Shown: positions 26,453 through 37,214 of the stretch, piece by piece | Position numbering within the stretch: position 1 is the stretch's first letter | How the letters are laid out: every line of letters begins with the position of its first letter | From: Halomonas sp. S3-1-1 | Lineage (GTDB): Bacteria > Pseudomonadota > Gammaproteobacteria > Pseudomonadales > Halomonadaceae | Length of the DNA stretch: 64,000 nt | NCBI RefSeq assembly: GCF_023757625.1 | Contig: NZ_JALGBZ010000005.1 | Coordinates: 1 to 64,000 of the forward strand | Reading direction: 5' to 3' | Notes under the pieces: model-generated | The model's database searches: none | What the model saw: only the letters and a program-made list of their open reading frames with translations | Told to the model about the DNA's origin: nothing | Made by a program: the position numbers and the translations under genes

Positions 26453-28543
26453 ATGAAAGCACAGCCTGGCATGCGCAAAGACTCGCCCGTGGCGCGCTAC
26501 TATCGCGCCGACGACCCCCACTGGCACTGGCTGGAGCAGCGCGACGCGAGTGAGGTCGACGCCTTTCTGACTGCGGCCAACGAGGAGCACCAGCGCTGGT
26601 TTCGCCCGCTCGAGGGGCTTGCCGACACGCTCTACCAGGAGAATCTTGCCCGGCGCGAGCTCGCCGTCAAAAGCCTTGAGACCGCACTCGACGTATTTAC
26701 GTTCTGGAGTGAAACCGGCGAAGACGACGACTACCCGCGCTGGTGGCGCGCCCCGCTCGATAATCCCAGCGCCCCGGAGTGCTTTTTCGACGTGGTGGCG
26801 CGCGCAGAGGGGCACGCCTTTTTCGAGATCGGCGACATGGCGCTCACCCCGGACGAGCAGTGGCTTGCCTGGACGGAGGACACCCAGGGCGACGAGCGTT
26901 ACACCCTTTGGCTGAAAGTGCTGCCCAACGGCGAGCCGCACAAGCTTGCAAGCGACATCGGCCCGGCGCTTTGCTGGGCAGAGGATCAAACCCCGCGCAG
27001 CGCTACGCTGCTGTTCACCCGCTTCGATGCCACCCAGCGCCCGGACAGCCTGTGGCGCTGCGCGGTAGATTTCGTCAACCCCACCCAGGATGCCCCGGCC
27101 ACGCTGGTGCTGCGAGAAGACGACGCCGAGTTCTGGCTGGGCGTGGGCAAGACGCGCTCGAAGGCCTGGCTTTTGATCGAAACCAGCGCCAAGGACACTA
27201 GCGAGATCCTCGCCGTGCCCGCCGACGCCCCGGCCACGCCGCCCACCCTGCTGCATCGGCGCGTGAAAGGCGTCGAGGTGAGCATCGACCACCGCCCCGG
27301 CGCCTTCTACCGGTTGCAAAACCAGGCCGGCCCCCACTTTGCCCTGGACGTACTCGACGAGAACGCGCTGATCGATGAAGGCGCAGAAAGCGCCGAGTGG
27401 CAAACCCTGCTTGCCCACCGGATTGATCAAACCCTCGAAGGCGTGGACGCTTTCGCTTGGGGGCTGATCGTAGCCGAGCGCGACCATCATCAGGCGCAGA
27501 CGCGGCTGCGCCGGCTGGTGCTCGAAGGCAACGGCGTCGTCACCAGCGACGAGCTGATCGAGCTGGTCGAGCTGCCCTGCTCTCAGCTGATGGAAGACGC
27601 CCCGCACTTCGACACCACCGTGGTGCATCTGCGCGAAGAGTCCTTCACCCGCCCGGCAAGCTGGTACGCGCTGGACCTGGACAGCGGCGAGCGCACGCTG
27701 CTTAAAACTCTGGCGGTACATGGAAGCCTTAACCCCGAACAGCTTGCTAGCCGCCGCCTTTGGGCCACGGCCTCTGACGGCGAGCGCGTACCGGTATCGA
27801 TCGTGGCGCGGGCGGATCTGATCGACGCCCCGATGCCTACCCTGATTTATGGCTACGGCGCCTACGGCGAGCCGCTGGACCCCTGGTTCTCGATCGCCCG
27901 GCTTTCGCTTTTGGAGCGCGGCGTGGCGTTCGCCGTTGCCCACGTGCGTGGGGGCGGCGAACGTGGCGAACCCTGGTATTTGGACGGCAAGATGGCGCAC
28001 AAGGAGAACAGCTTCACAGACTTTCTCGCGGCGCGTCAGGCGCTGGTCGACCAAGGCGCGAGTATTGAGGGCAGGATCGTTGCCTGTGGCGCCAGCGCCG
28101 GTGGGTTGTTAGTCGGCACCTGTATCAATCGCGCGCCCGAGGCGTTCTGCGCCGCCGTGCTGGACGTGCCTTTTCTCGACGTGCTGCGCACCATGCAAAA
28201 CCCGGAGCTTCCGCTGACCACCGCCGAGTACAGCGAGTGGGGTAACCCGGCAGAGCCCGAGGTGTACGCGCGCATCCAGGGCTACTCGCCGGTCGATAAC
28301 GTCACGCCCCAGGCTTACCCGGCGCTCTGGATCGAAGGCAGCTGGTTCGATACCCGCGTCAGCTACTGGGAGCCAGCCAAGTTCTATGCCCATGTGAGCA
28401 AAGCTCAGCAGGCCGATGCCCCGGTACTGCTCTATACCGACAGAGAGAGCGGCCATGGCGGCGCTTCCGGGCGCTTCAAGGCGTGGAAGGATGGCGCCCG
28501 CCAGGACGCGTTTATCCTGTGGGCGCTGGGCCTCACCGAGTAA
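26453..28543 (+). CDS. ptrB: oligopeptidase B-like S9 family serine peptidase
   Basis: A 696-residue prolyl oligopeptidase-family enzyme: an N-terminal beta-propeller (about 60-410) and a C-terminal alpha/beta-hydrolase. The catalytic serine is in ACGASAGGLLVG near residue 550, aspartate in WFDTRVSYWEP near 635, histidine in RESGHGGASGR near 671. Oligopeptidase B cleaves short peptides after Arg or Lys in the cytoplasm. I use the first ATG (26453). A TTG start ten codons upstream is possible; no clear ribosome-binding site is visible for either. A strong terminator follows. The symbol is by family similarity. Confidence 0.88.
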   Translation: MKAQPGMRKDSPVARYYRADDPHWHWLEQRDASEVDAFLTAANEEHQRWFRPLEGLADTLYQENLARRELAVKSLETALDVFTFWSETGEDDDYPRWWRAPLDNPSAPECFFDVVARAEGHAFFEIGDMALTPDEQWLAWTEDTQGDERYTLWLKVLPNGEPHKLASDIGPALCWAEDQTPRSATLLFTRFDATQRPDSLWRCAVDFVNPTQDAPATLVLREDDAEFWLGVGKTRSKAWLLIETSAKDTSEILAVPADAPATPPTLLHRRVKGVEVSIDHRPGAFYRLQNQAGPHFALDVLDENALIDEGAESAEWQTLLAHRIDQTLEGVDAFAWGLIVAERDHHQAQTRLRRLVLEGNGVVTSDELIELVELPCSQLMEDAPHFDTTVVHLREESFTRPASWYALDLDSGERTLLKTLAVHGSLNPEQLASRRLWATASDGERVPVSIVARADLIDAPMPTLIYGYGAYGEPLDPWFSIARLSLLERGVAFAVAHVRGGGERGEPWYLDGKMAHKENSFTDFLAARQALVDQGASIEGRIVACGASAGGLLVGTCINRAPEAFCAAVLDVPFLDVLRTMQNPELPLTTAEYSEWGNPAEPEVYARIQGYSPVDNVTPQAYPALWIEGSWFDTRVSYWEPAKFYAHVSKAQQADAPVLLYTDRESGHGGASGRFKAWKDGARQDAFILWALGLTE

Positions 28544-28574
28544 GCCCGTACAACAACGTTCATTGCAGGATTCA

Positions 28575-28608
28575 AAAAAGCGCTCGCGGTTCTCCGCGAG
28601 CGCTTTTT
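28575..28608. terminator. terminator after the S9 peptidase gene
   Basis: AAAAAGCGCTCGCGG pairs perfectly with CCGCGAGCGCTTTTT over 15 bp with a TTCT loop. It is a strong intrinsic terminator. Confidence 0.92.
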
Positions 28609-28628
28609 ATCGAGCGCCAATAATTATA

Positions 28629-28679
28629 TGGAAACGTTTTCCAAAAATGCTTTTCAGGCGAACAGGAGTGCGCCATAAT
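28629..28679 (+). promoter_or_regulatory. promoter with LacI-type operator before a 44-aa protein gene
   Basis: TGGAAACGTTTTCCA (28629-28643) has perfect TGGAAA/TTTCCA arms around CGT, the look of a LacI/GalR-family operator. Directly after it TTTTCA (28651-28656), 17 bases and CATAAT (28674-28679) form a sigma-70-type promoter. The small gene starts 63 bases later. Confidence 0.5.
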
Positions 28680-28741
28680 AGCCGTTAGTCGCATAGACGA
28701 AAGTTTTACAACTTAACGGCGCCTCGGCGCAGGAGAGCAGC

Positions 28742-28876
28742 ATGAAGTATCAGGAACAGTTTCTGACCATTTGGGACACCCCGGCAGCGCAGACCAACCG
28801 CCAGGCAAAAGCCGCCAAACCGCGCGTCTCGCTTTTCAAGAGCCTTTCGCTGATGCTGGTGGCGCTCAAGCGCTAG
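28742..28876 (+). CDS. 44-residue basic small protein, unknown function
   Basis: A short reading frame with a good ribosome-binding site (CAGGAG, 6 bases before ATG), its own promoter and an operator-like palindrome. The product starts MKYQEQFLTIWD, has a basic middle and ends in a short amphipathic or hydrophobic helix (SLFKSLSLMLVALKR). No family is recognised. Its stop codon TAG lies on the same CTAG tetranucleotide as the stop of the convergent ycgN gene. The coding look, the spacing and the regulatory set-up argue that it is real, but I have no homology. Confidence 0.55.
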   Translation: MKYQEQFLTIWDTPAAQTNRQAKAAKPRVSLFKSLSLMLVALKR

Positions 28877-29334
28877 CCGATCGGCAGCACGGCAATGATG
28901 TGCTCATCATAATCGCGCTCCGGCACGTCGAGCTCGGAAACCGCGAAGCCGCGCACACTGATGCCCTTGCGATGAACGCGCTCGGCGTCGTTGCTTAAAA
29001 GCGGGTGCCAGCCGGCCAGCTTGCGCCCTTCTGCCACCCGGCGGTAGCCGCAGGTCGCCGGTAGCCAGTTGAATTCACGCACCAGCGCCGGCGTTAGCTG
29101 GGTACAGTCCGGCACGGTGTCGAAGCGGTTCTCGTAGTCGCTGCACTGGCAGCTGTGCGTGTCGAGCAAACGACACGCCACGTTCAACACGGCGAGTTCG
29201 TTAGTGTCGTCGTCGTGAAACTTTAAAAGGCAGCACTGCCCGCAGCCGTCACAAAGCGCCTCCCACTCGTCGTCGGTCAGCTCCTCGAGGGTGTACTTTT
29301 CCCAGAAGCGTTCGCGCATGTCATCCTCGTTCAT
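28873..29334 (-). CDS. ycgN: YcgN family cysteine cluster protein
   Basis: A 153-residue member of the UPF0260/YcgN family. It has a cysteine cluster CDGCGQCC (near residue 28-35), further cysteines in CRLLDTHSCQCSDY and CTQL, and the typical WLPATCGYR. The cluster suggests metal or Fe-S binding; the function is not known. It starts directly after the acpH stop codon and closes a four-gene operon rnd-ycgL-acpH-ycgN. It converges on the 44-residue gene with overlapping stops. Confidence 0.9.
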   Translation of the reverse strand: MNEDDMRERFWEKYTLEELTDDEWEALCDGCGQCCLLKFHDDDTNELAVLNVACRLLDTHSCQCSDYENRFDTVPDCTQLTPALVREFNWLPATCGYRRVAEGRKLAGWHPLLSNDAERVHRKGISVRGFAVSELDVPERDYDEHIIAVLPIG

Positions 29335-29934
29335 TTAGTGGGGCAAGCCCATTTCGCTTGAAAAGCCCTTGCCAGTCGAGGCGAGCTCTTCGAGACAATC
29401 ACTCCACAGCGGCTCAAACTCCGCGTTGAGCCAGCGGTAATGATGGGCAAGCCAGGGCGTCAGCTCGGCTAGCCGATTGGGTCCCGAAAGCCGCTGTCCA
29501 ATCCCCGCAATGGCGCGGCAGGTGAAGTCGAAATCGGCGTAGCGATGCAGCCAATCCTGCTTTATCAGCGCCGGCATCATCGCAGCTAGCCGGTTGGGGG
29601 CGCCTTCACGCTCGAGCAGCGTATAGAGGCGCGTCACCAGCGCTTCGAACTCAGTGGTTCCGATCAGCTCACGCGCTAAAAAGTGATCCCAAAGAACATC
29701 CAGCGCGATGCCGGCAACGCGGCGATGGCCCGCCGGCGCCACTGCCTTGACCCGCTTGACCCGCGCGTGGCTATCGACAAAGGCGTCGACCCGCCTATGG
29801 TGACGAATACCCGCCGCCACCGCCGACGGCCAAGGGGCAAGGTCGCTTCCCTTGACGCCATCGGCGATCACGTTGCCCAGCAAAAAGCCGTCGCTGCCCT
29901 GGCGGGCAAGCCAGGCGTGGGCCAGAAAGTTCAT
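29335..29934 (-). CDS. acpH: acyl carrier protein phosphodiesterase AcpH
   Basis: A 199-residue HD-domain-like phosphodiesterase that removes 4'-phosphopantetheine from acyl carrier protein. The opening MNFLAHAWLA, LLGNVIADGVKG and the histidine pairs GIRHHRRVDAFVDSH near residue 45-60 are typical; these residues bind the metal. Its ATG overlaps the ycgL stop (ATGA), so translation is coupled. Confidence 0.9.
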   Translation of the reverse strand: MNFLAHAWLARQGSDGFLLGNVIADGVKGSDLAPWPSAVAAGIRHHRRVDAFVDSHARVKRVKAVAPAGHRRVAGIALDVLWDHFLARELIGTTEFEALVTRLYTLLEREGAPNRLAAMMPALIKQDWLHRYADFDFTCRAIAGIGQRLSGPNRLAELTPWLAHHYRWLNAEFEPLWSDCLEELASTGKGFSSEMGLPH

Positions 29935-30224
29935 GAATGGCGATCGACGTGCGCGCGGTGGACGTCCAGCAGATACTCCTCTTTTGCCGGCGGCATCTGC
30001 AGGTAAAAGCCTTGGGTCTTGATCGCCTCTAGCACATCGCCGACATCGACCCGAGCGAGTTTTTTATCCGCGGTCAGAATCATGGTCAGCACCGCGATGG
30101 GCTTGCCAAAGGTTTCCATCAGCGCCTCGGGCACTGGTGCAAGTCCCTGACGCTTGTCCACGTAGAGATACATTTCTTCCTTGCGCGAGCTTTTGAATAT
30201 CTCGCAGACCAGCTTGTCGCTCAT
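29931..30224 (-). CDS. ycgL: YcgL domain protein
   Basis: A 97-residue YcgL-family protein: CEIFKSSRKEEMYLYVDK near the start, then VPEALMETFGKP and the end GFYLQMPPAKEEYL. The fold is known but the function is not. The start at 30224 overlaps the rnd stop (ATGA) and has GGAG upstream. The pairing of rnd and ycgL is common in gammaproteobacteria. Confidence 0.92.
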   Translation of the reverse strand: MSDKLVCEIFKSSRKEEMYLYVDKRQGLAPVPEALMETFGKPIAVLTMILTADKKLARVDVGDVLEAIKTQGFYLQMPPAKEEYLLDVHRAHVDRHS

Positions 30225-31354
30225 GCTCCGCTCTCCTGTAGCGCTTGAGACAGCGCATCGTTCAAACACTCGCCCCGCCAGCCGCCGGGAAGCGTCGGCG
30301 TTTCACCGGCCATGTCCTGCATTACCAGCGCCTCGATGTCGCGTCGCCTGAGCAGCACTTCCGGGGCGATTTCCAGCGCCGCCGCCTTCGCGCTGATGAC
30401 TTTCTTGAGCGCCTTGAAGCGACGCTTGAAAGCCGGCTGCGCCGGGTCCGGCCAGGGCGCGGGCAGCGCCTCTTCCGGGCAGTGGCGGGCCTGCTTGACG
30501 AACTCGAGCAGCGTATCGCCCTCTTTCTTGACGAAAGCCGGCTTTACGCCTTCGACGCCCGCTAGTTCGAAGCGGTTTTTGGGCATCGCCTCGGCCACGG
30601 CAAACAGAAGCTTGTCGCTGGCGAGCCAGTTGCGCGGCAAGTCACGCCGGCGGGTTTCGCCTTCACGCCAGGCCGTCATTCGCTGGTAGGCCTCGATCGC
30701 CCGGGGCGGCAGGCGCCAGAGCTGGCGCTGGCGAGTGTACCAGAGCGCGTCGCTTTCGCTGCTGCGCTCGGCCTGCTCCAGTACCGCTGCGCACTCCTCT
30801 GTTAGCCACTCCCGGCGGCCCAGGCTTTCGAGCTTGCCCGCCTGTAGTTCCCAAACCCGCAGCAGATAGATGACGTCGAGGGCGGCGTAGTCGCACTGGC
30901 TCGGCGTCAGCGGCCGGAGCAGCCAGTTCGAGCGCGTCTCCTCTTTCGGCAGCGTCTCGCCGACCCAGTGCTCGACCAGTTTTTGATACCCCATGGCGGG
31001 CACCTCGCTCAAAAGCGCCTGAGCGATCTGGGTATCCACCAGCGGCGTCGGCAGCACGCCCGCCCAAAGCTGGAAAATCTCCAGATCCTCGCTGCCCGCG
31101 TGCAGCAGTTTGAGCGCCTGGTTTTGCAATAGCGCCCTGAACGCTTGAGTGCAGGGTGTGGCGACCGGGTCGATCAGGTAGGCAAGATCGCCGGCGCAAA
31201 ACTGAATCAGCGCCGGAATCGGAAAAAAGGTGTTTTCGCGGAAAAACTCCGTATCGAGTGCGATCACGCTGGCGGTCTCGACCTCCTGACAGGCGGCGTC
31301 GAGCTGCTCGGCGGTCTCGATCCATCGATAGGACGGTTGAGTTAAAACGGACAC
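30221..31354 (-). CDS. rnd: ribonuclease D
   Basis: A 377-residue DEDD-family 3'-5' exoribonuclease that trims tRNA and other RNA 3' ends. The first catalytic motif is VIALDTEFFREN near residue 28-39, the second HAGSEDLE near 85, the third CDYAALDV near 155; an HRDC domain follows in the C-terminal half. The best start is a GTG at 31354 with AGGGAAG 6 bases upstream. The open frame continues further upstream but with no signal. It is the first gene of rnd-ycgL-acpH-ycgN. Confidence 0.93.
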   Translation of the reverse strand: MSVLTQPSYRWIETAEQLDAACQEVETASVIALDTEFFRENTFFPIPALIQFCAGDLAYLIDPVATPCTQAFRALLQNQALKLLHAGSEDLEIFQLWAGVLPTPLVDTQIAQALLSEVPAMGYQKLVEHWVGETLPKEETRSNWLLRPLTPSQCDYAALDVIYLLRVWELQAGKLESLGRREWLTEECAAVLEQAERSSESDALWYTRQRQLWRLPPRAIEAYQRMTAWREGETRRRDLPRNWLASDKLLFAVAEAMPKNRFELAGVEGVKPAFVKKEGDTLLEFVKQARHCPEEALPAPWPDPAQPAFKRRFKALKKVISAKAAALEIAPEVLLRRRDIEALVMQDMAGETPTLPGGWRGECLNDALSQALQESGA

Positions 31355-31462
31355 GGTAGACTTCCCTGTGGTGGCGCCAAAAGCGGCCTGGGTGGTAACG
31401 GTAAACGGCGCCTCACAGCAGGCTCGCCGCGGGCGCAAGGCAGACCTTCGAGCGTAATGTGG

Positions 31463-32068
31463 CTATTCGAGACCGAAAGGCAGGCGGCCATTGAACGCGC
31501 GGCTGAGCGTGCCGCCATCGACGTACTCGAGCTCGCCGCCCATGGGTACGCCGTAGGCGAGCCTGGAGAAGGCGACGCCATACTGGGCGAGCTGCGAGGC
31601 GATGTAGTGCGCGGTCGCCTCGCCTTCGACGGTGGGGTTGGTCGCCAGCACGATCTCGCGGATATTGCCGGCGCTGACGCGCTCCTCGAGCAGATCGAGC
31701 CCGATCGCTTCCGGACCGATACCGTCGAGCGGCGACAAATGGCCGTGAAGCACGAAGTAGCGCCCGCCAAAGCCGCCCGCCTCTTCGATGGCGAGCTGAT
31801 CCGCCGGAGACTCCACTACGCAAAGCACGCTGTCGTCGCGCCGCGGGCTTTCGCACAGCGCGCACACCTCGGCTTCGGTGAGCGTGCGACAGCGCTGGCA
31901 GTAGCCTACCTCGCTAATGGCGCGCTCGATCACCTGGGACAGACGCTGGCCGCCCTCGCGCTCACGCTCGAGCAGATGCATGGCCATGCGTTGGGCGGTC
32001 TTCGGCCCAACGCCTGGCAGCACCCGAAACGCTTCGATGAGCTGTTCGATGAGCGGGGAAAAACGCAT
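31463..32068 (-). CDS. recR: recombination protein RecR
   Basis: A 201-residue RecR. The N-terminal helix-hairpin-helix [14 protein letters not shown], the zinc finger [16 protein letters not shown] (residues 57-72) and the TOPRIM domain from about 80 are clear. RecR acts with RecF and RecO to load RecA at gaps. It is 3 bases from ybaB, in the classic dnaX-ybaB-recR operon. Confidence 0.96.
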   Translation of the reverse strand: MRFSPLIEQLIEAFRVLPGVGPKTAQRMAMHLLEREREGGQRLSQVIERAISEVGYCQRCRTLTEAEVCALCESPRRDDSVLCVVESPADQLAIEEAGGFGGRYFVLHGHLSPLDGIGPEAIGLDLLEERVSAGNIREIVLATNPTVEGEATAHYIASQLAQYGVAFSRLAYGVPMGGELEYVDGGTLSRAFNGRLPFGLE

Positions 32069-32071
32069 CGC

Positions 32072-32398
32072 TTAAAACGGCATCTTGAAGCCGGGCGGCA
32101 GATTCAGGCCCTGGGTGGCCTCTTCCATACGCGCCTTGGAGTTGGCTTCGACCTTGCGCACGGCGTCGTTGACCGCCGCGGCCAAGAGGTCTTCGAGCAG
32201 CTCCTTATCCTCTTCCAGCACGCTCGGGTCGATGGTGACGTCGCTCACATCGTGGCGACCGTTCATGGTGACTTTCACCATGCCCGCACCGGCCTCGCCG
32301 AAGACTTCGGCTTTCGCCGCTTCTTCCTGGACCTGCTGCATCTTTTCCTGCATTTCCTGGGCCTGCTTCATCAGGTTGCCCATTCCGCCTTTAAACAT
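32072..32398 (-). CDS. ybaB: nucleoid-associated protein YbaB/EbfC
   Basis: A 108-residue YbaB family DNA-binding protein. The start [20 protein letters not shown] and the end LPPGFKMPF are hallmark stretches. It sits between dnaX and recR as in most proteobacteria. The ATG at 32398 is chosen by family length; the frame extends upstream without need. Confidence 0.95.
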   Translation of the reverse strand: MFKGGMGNLMKQAQEMQEKMQQVQEEAAKAEVFGEAGAGMVKVTMNGRHDVSDVTIDPSVLEEDKELLEDLLAAAVNDAVRKVEANSKARMEEATQGLNLPPGFKMPF

Positions 32399-32466
32399 GG
32401 TGTCTACTCCCTGGTGGTCAATCGGTGCGGCTTGAAAGCTTAGCGTAAGCTGCAAACGCCGGGCTG

Positions 32467-34515
<2,049 letters not shown>

Positions 34516-34651
34516 TGAGCACTATTTCCTTTGGCGGGCTGACGCCCCCGGCTGCTTGCGCCGGGGAGGCCACTTCAAACGATCTGTCGAATGGCGAGCG
34601 GCCATTCTAGCGGCTGGGAGGGAGCCCGCCAACCGCGGGCCGGTGTGCGGG

Positions 34652-35008
34652 TTACTCGCTCGGCGCGTCGCTGCCTTCAGATGCGCTGGCGCGCTGGCCG
34701 GCCTCCTTGATCAGCTTCTCGAGCTCACCGCTTTGATGCATTTCCATCACGATGTCGCAGCCGCCGACCAGCTCGCCTTCGACCCACAGCTGCGGGAACG
34801 TCGGCCAGTTGGCGACTTTGGGCAGTTCGCTGCGGATATCCGGGTTGTCCAGCACGTTAACGAACGCGAAACGCTCGCCGCAGCTCATCAGCGCCTGAAC
34901 GGTTTGGGCGGAAAAGCCGCACTGGGGCAGTTGGGGCGTCCCCTTCATGTAGATCAGAATCGGGTTTTCGCTGATTTGGCGCTGGATGTTCTCAACCGTT
35001 GTGCTCAT
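34652..35008 (-). CDS. grxD: monothiol glutaredoxin Grx4
   Basis: A 118-residue CGFS-type monothiol glutaredoxin. The active motif QCGFS is at about residue 29-33; WPTFPQLWVEGELVGGCDI is the conserved glutathione/cluster-binding second half. Such proteins carry [2Fe-2S] clusters with glutathione and pass them on in Fe-S assembly. The last 15 residues are an extra Ser/Glu-rich tail. It is divergent from argF and lies 136 bases upstream of dnaX. Confidence 0.94.
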   Translation of the reverse strand: MSTTVENIQRQISENPILIYMKGTPQLPQCGFSAQTVQALMSCGERFAFVNVLDNPDIRSELPKVANWPTFPQLWVEGELVGGCDIVMEMHQSGELEKLIKEAGQRASASEGSDAPSE

Positions 35009-35201
35009 GGAGTGCTCCTTCGATCGGTGGCGCGTTCATCTAGTGTACGCAACTCATCACGTCTTTAAAGAGTACCGCCATAAAGCGGTACCTGAGTAAA
35101 CTGCTCGGCTTTATCAAGCGCCCTATTCTACGCATGCAGGTGGCGTTGCGCATCCCCCGCGCCGTCGCTAGGATGGGGTATTTACCCGGAGAGACGTTAT
35201 C

Positions 35202-36119
35202 ATGGCGACCCGCCATTTTCTGACCCTGCTGGATCTGAGCCCGGACGAGCTCGACTACCTGATCGACCGCGCCATCACCATCAAGACCGAGCTCAAGGCC
35301 GAAGGCCCGGTTTACACGCCGTTCAAGAACCGGACGCTGGCGATGATTTTCGAAAAATCCTCGACCCGTACGCGCGTCTCGTTCGAGACCGGCATGACCC
35401 AGTTCGGTGGCCACGCGCTGTTCCTCTCGCCTCGCGATAGCCAGCTTGGTCGCGGCGAGCCGATCGAGGACACCGCGCGAGTGCTCTCGGAAATGGTCGA
35501 CGCGGTGATGATTCGCACCTTCTCGCACAAAGGTATCGAAACCTTCGCCGGCGCAAGCTCGGTGCCCGTGATCAACGCTCTGAGCGACGATTACCACCCC
35601 TGCCAGCTGCTCGCCGACGTAATGACCTGGAAAGAGCACCGCGGCAGCGTCGAAGGCCGCACGGCGGTGTGGGTAGGCGATGGCAACAACATGTGCCACT
35701 CCTGGATCAACGCCGCGCGCCAGTTCGGCTTCAACCTGCACGTTTGCTGCCCGAAAGGCTACGAGCCGCGCGCCGACATCCTCGAAGCCGCAGGCGATCG
35801 CGTGACGCTGTTCCACGACCCGGTCGAGGCGACCCGTGGCGTCGATTTGATCACCACTGATGTATGGGCCTCCATGGGCCAGGAAGAGGAGCAGGCCAAA
35901 CGCGAAGCCGACTTCGCCGGCTTCCAGGTCACCGAGGCGATGCTGGACGCCGCCGCCAATGACGTACTCTTCTTGCACTGCCTGCCCGCTCACCGCGGCG
36001 AAGAGATCAGCGAGACGCTGCTCGACGACCCTCGTGCAGTGGTTTGGCAAGAGGCCGGCAACCGGCTTCACGCGCAAAAAGCGCTGATGGAGTTTTTGCT
36101 GCTGGGCCGCATCGGCTAG
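35202..36119 (+). CDS. argF: ornithine carbamoyltransferase
   Basis: A 305-residue transcarbamoylase that makes citrulline from ornithine and carbamoyl phosphate in arginine synthesis. The carbamoyl-phosphate loop is SSTRTR (near residue 50-55), DDYHPCQ near 128 and the ornithine/cysteine motif [10 protein letters not shown] near 264. CCGGAGAG precedes the ATG. It is a single gene between the divergent grxD and a terminator. Confidence 0.96.
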   Translation: MATRHFLTLLDLSPDELDYLIDRAITIKTELKAEGPVYTPFKNRTLAMIFEKSSTRTRVSFETGMTQFGGHALFLSPRDSQLGRGEPIEDTARVLSEMVDAVMIRTFSHKGIETFAGASSVPVINALSDDYHPCQLLADVMTWKEHRGSVEGRTAVWVGDGNNMCHSWINAARQFGFNLHVCCPKGYEPRADILEAAGDRVTLFHDPVEATRGVDLITTDVWASMGQEEEQAKREADFAGFQVTEAMLDAAANDVLFLHCLPAHRGEEISETLLDDPRAVVWQEAGNRLHAQKALMEFLLLGRIG

Positions 36120-36199
36120 GTTTTGGTGCGTCCGGTCACCGTGCCGGACGCTGCTTGAAGCCCTGAGCCTTTAACCCTGGGCTTAAGTAGCGCACACGA

Positions 36200-36228
36200 A
36201 AAAGCCCCGCTCGACGAGCGGGGCTTTT
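36200..36228. terminator. terminator between argF and tRNA-Ala
   Basis: AAAAGCCCCGCTCG/CGAGCGGGGCTTTT is a 14-bp perfect stem with flanking A and T runs. It lies between the plus-strand argF and the minus-strand tRNA gene, so it can serve both. Confidence 0.92.
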
Positions 36229-36233
36229 AAATC

Positions 36234-36309
36234 TGGTGGAGCCTAGCGGGATCGAACCGCTGACCTCAACACTGCCAGTGTTGCGCTCTCCCAGCTGAGC
36301 TAAGGCCCC
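36234..36309 (-). tRNA. tRNA-Ala(GGC)
   Basis: A full 76-base cloverleaf on the minus strand. It has a 7-bp acceptor stem starting GGGGCCT, an anticodon stem CAACA/TGTTG with loop CTGGCAG (anticodon GGC), a T arm with GTTCGATC, and an encoded CCA end. Confidence 0.95.
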
Positions 36310-36524
36310 AGAACAACCGGCGTTTTGTTGCCGAGTGCGCGGCGAATACTAAGCAAGAAATTGCCTTCAGTCAAGGCTTGCGCGGGTTTTATATTTACTA
36401 ATTCTCCTTTGGCAAAAGCTATGGCACCCTAGGCTCGAACCCTAGGACCGAGCCCCAGGCCACCGACGGCAGAAAAAACGTCGAATAACACAACGTGTGA
36501 GTGCATGTATGCAGGAGCGACCAC
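36310..36524. other. gap between tRNA-Ala and uvrY, no gene
   Basis: No gene is seen. On the minus strand CCTAGG-GTTCGAG-CCTAGG (about 36428-36446) is a perfect 6-bp hairpin that recalls a tRNA T arm, but no cloverleaf can be built around it. The uvrY promoter should lie in the AT-rich right half. Confidence 0.4.
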
Positions 36525-37175
36525 GTGATTAACGTTCTCATCGCCGACGACCACCATCTGGTAAGAAGCAGTATCGCGCACCTTTTGAACGAGGAGCGCG
36601 ATATCACGATTGCAGGCGAAGCCGTCGACGGCGAAAACGCGGTCACGCTTTGTCGTCAGGTCAAGCCGGATCTGGTGTTGATGGATATCCGAATGCCCGG
36701 CATCGGCGGGTTGGAAGCGACCCGGCGCATCTGTCGCAGCATGAAAAACGTGCGCGTGCTGATTCTAACGGCCTACATGGAAGACAGCATTTTAAGGCGC
36801 ATGCTGGAAGCCGGCGCCTCAGGCTTTCTGAGCAAGAGCGCCAACACCCAGGAGATGACCAAAGCAATCCGCGAGGTACACAGCGGCGGGCGCTACGTAA
36901 GCCAGGAGATCGCCCAGCGGTTGGCGCTTGCCCACTTCACTGAAGAGCGCAGCCCGTTTCGCCAGCTCTCGCCGCGCGAGCTTCAAATCGCGCTGATGAT
37001 CGTCAACTGTCAGCGGGTCCAGGACATCTCCGAACGACTGCATTTGAGCCCTAAAACGGTGAACACCTACCGCTATCGTCTGTTCGACAAGCTGGCGGTG
37101 ACCAGCGACGTGGAGCTGACCCATCTGGCGCTTCGCCACGGGCTGGTCGAGGGCTTTGACGCGCGCGAGGGTTAG
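36525..37175 (+). CDS. uvrY: LuxR-family response regulator UvrY/GacA
   Basis: A 216-residue NarL-type response regulator. The phosphorylatable aspartate is in LVLMDIRMPG (near residue 54), the conserved lysine in GFLSKSAN near 104, and the LuxR helix-turn-helix at about 145-200 (SPRELQIALMIV, HLSPKTVNTYRYRLFDKL). It starts with GTG, with GGAG 8 bases upstream. Its place directly before uvrC, 39 bases away, is the classic gacA/uvrY setting. It would answer to a BarA/GacS sensor and turn on Csr-type small RNAs; those partners are not in this window. Confidence 0.93.
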   Translation: MINVLIADDHHLVRSSIAHLLNEERDITIAGEAVDGENAVTLCRQVKPDLVLMDIRMPGIGGLEATRRICRSMKNVRVLILTAYMEDSILRRMLEAGASGFLSKSANTQEMTKAIREVHSGGRYVSQEIAQRLALAHFTEERSPFRQLSPRELQIALMIVNCQRVQDISERLHLSPKTVNTYRYRLFDKLAVTSDVELTHLALRHGLVEGFDAREG

Positions 37176-37214
37176 GCCTAACATCCACTGCTCGCTCACG
37201 CAGATCCAGGTTCC

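Noticed and set aside
26228..28054. Long open frame of 608 codons on the minus strand opposite the S9 peptidase gene
   Set aside because: It is the antisense shadow of a high-GC gene with intact catalytic motifs; its translation has no recognisable domain and it overlaps another minus-strand gene.
36425..36450. T-arm-like hairpin on the minus strand that suggested a broken tRNA
   Set aside because: The loop register does not fit a tRNA T arm and no D or anticodon arm can be built; more likely a chance palindrome or regulatory hairpin.
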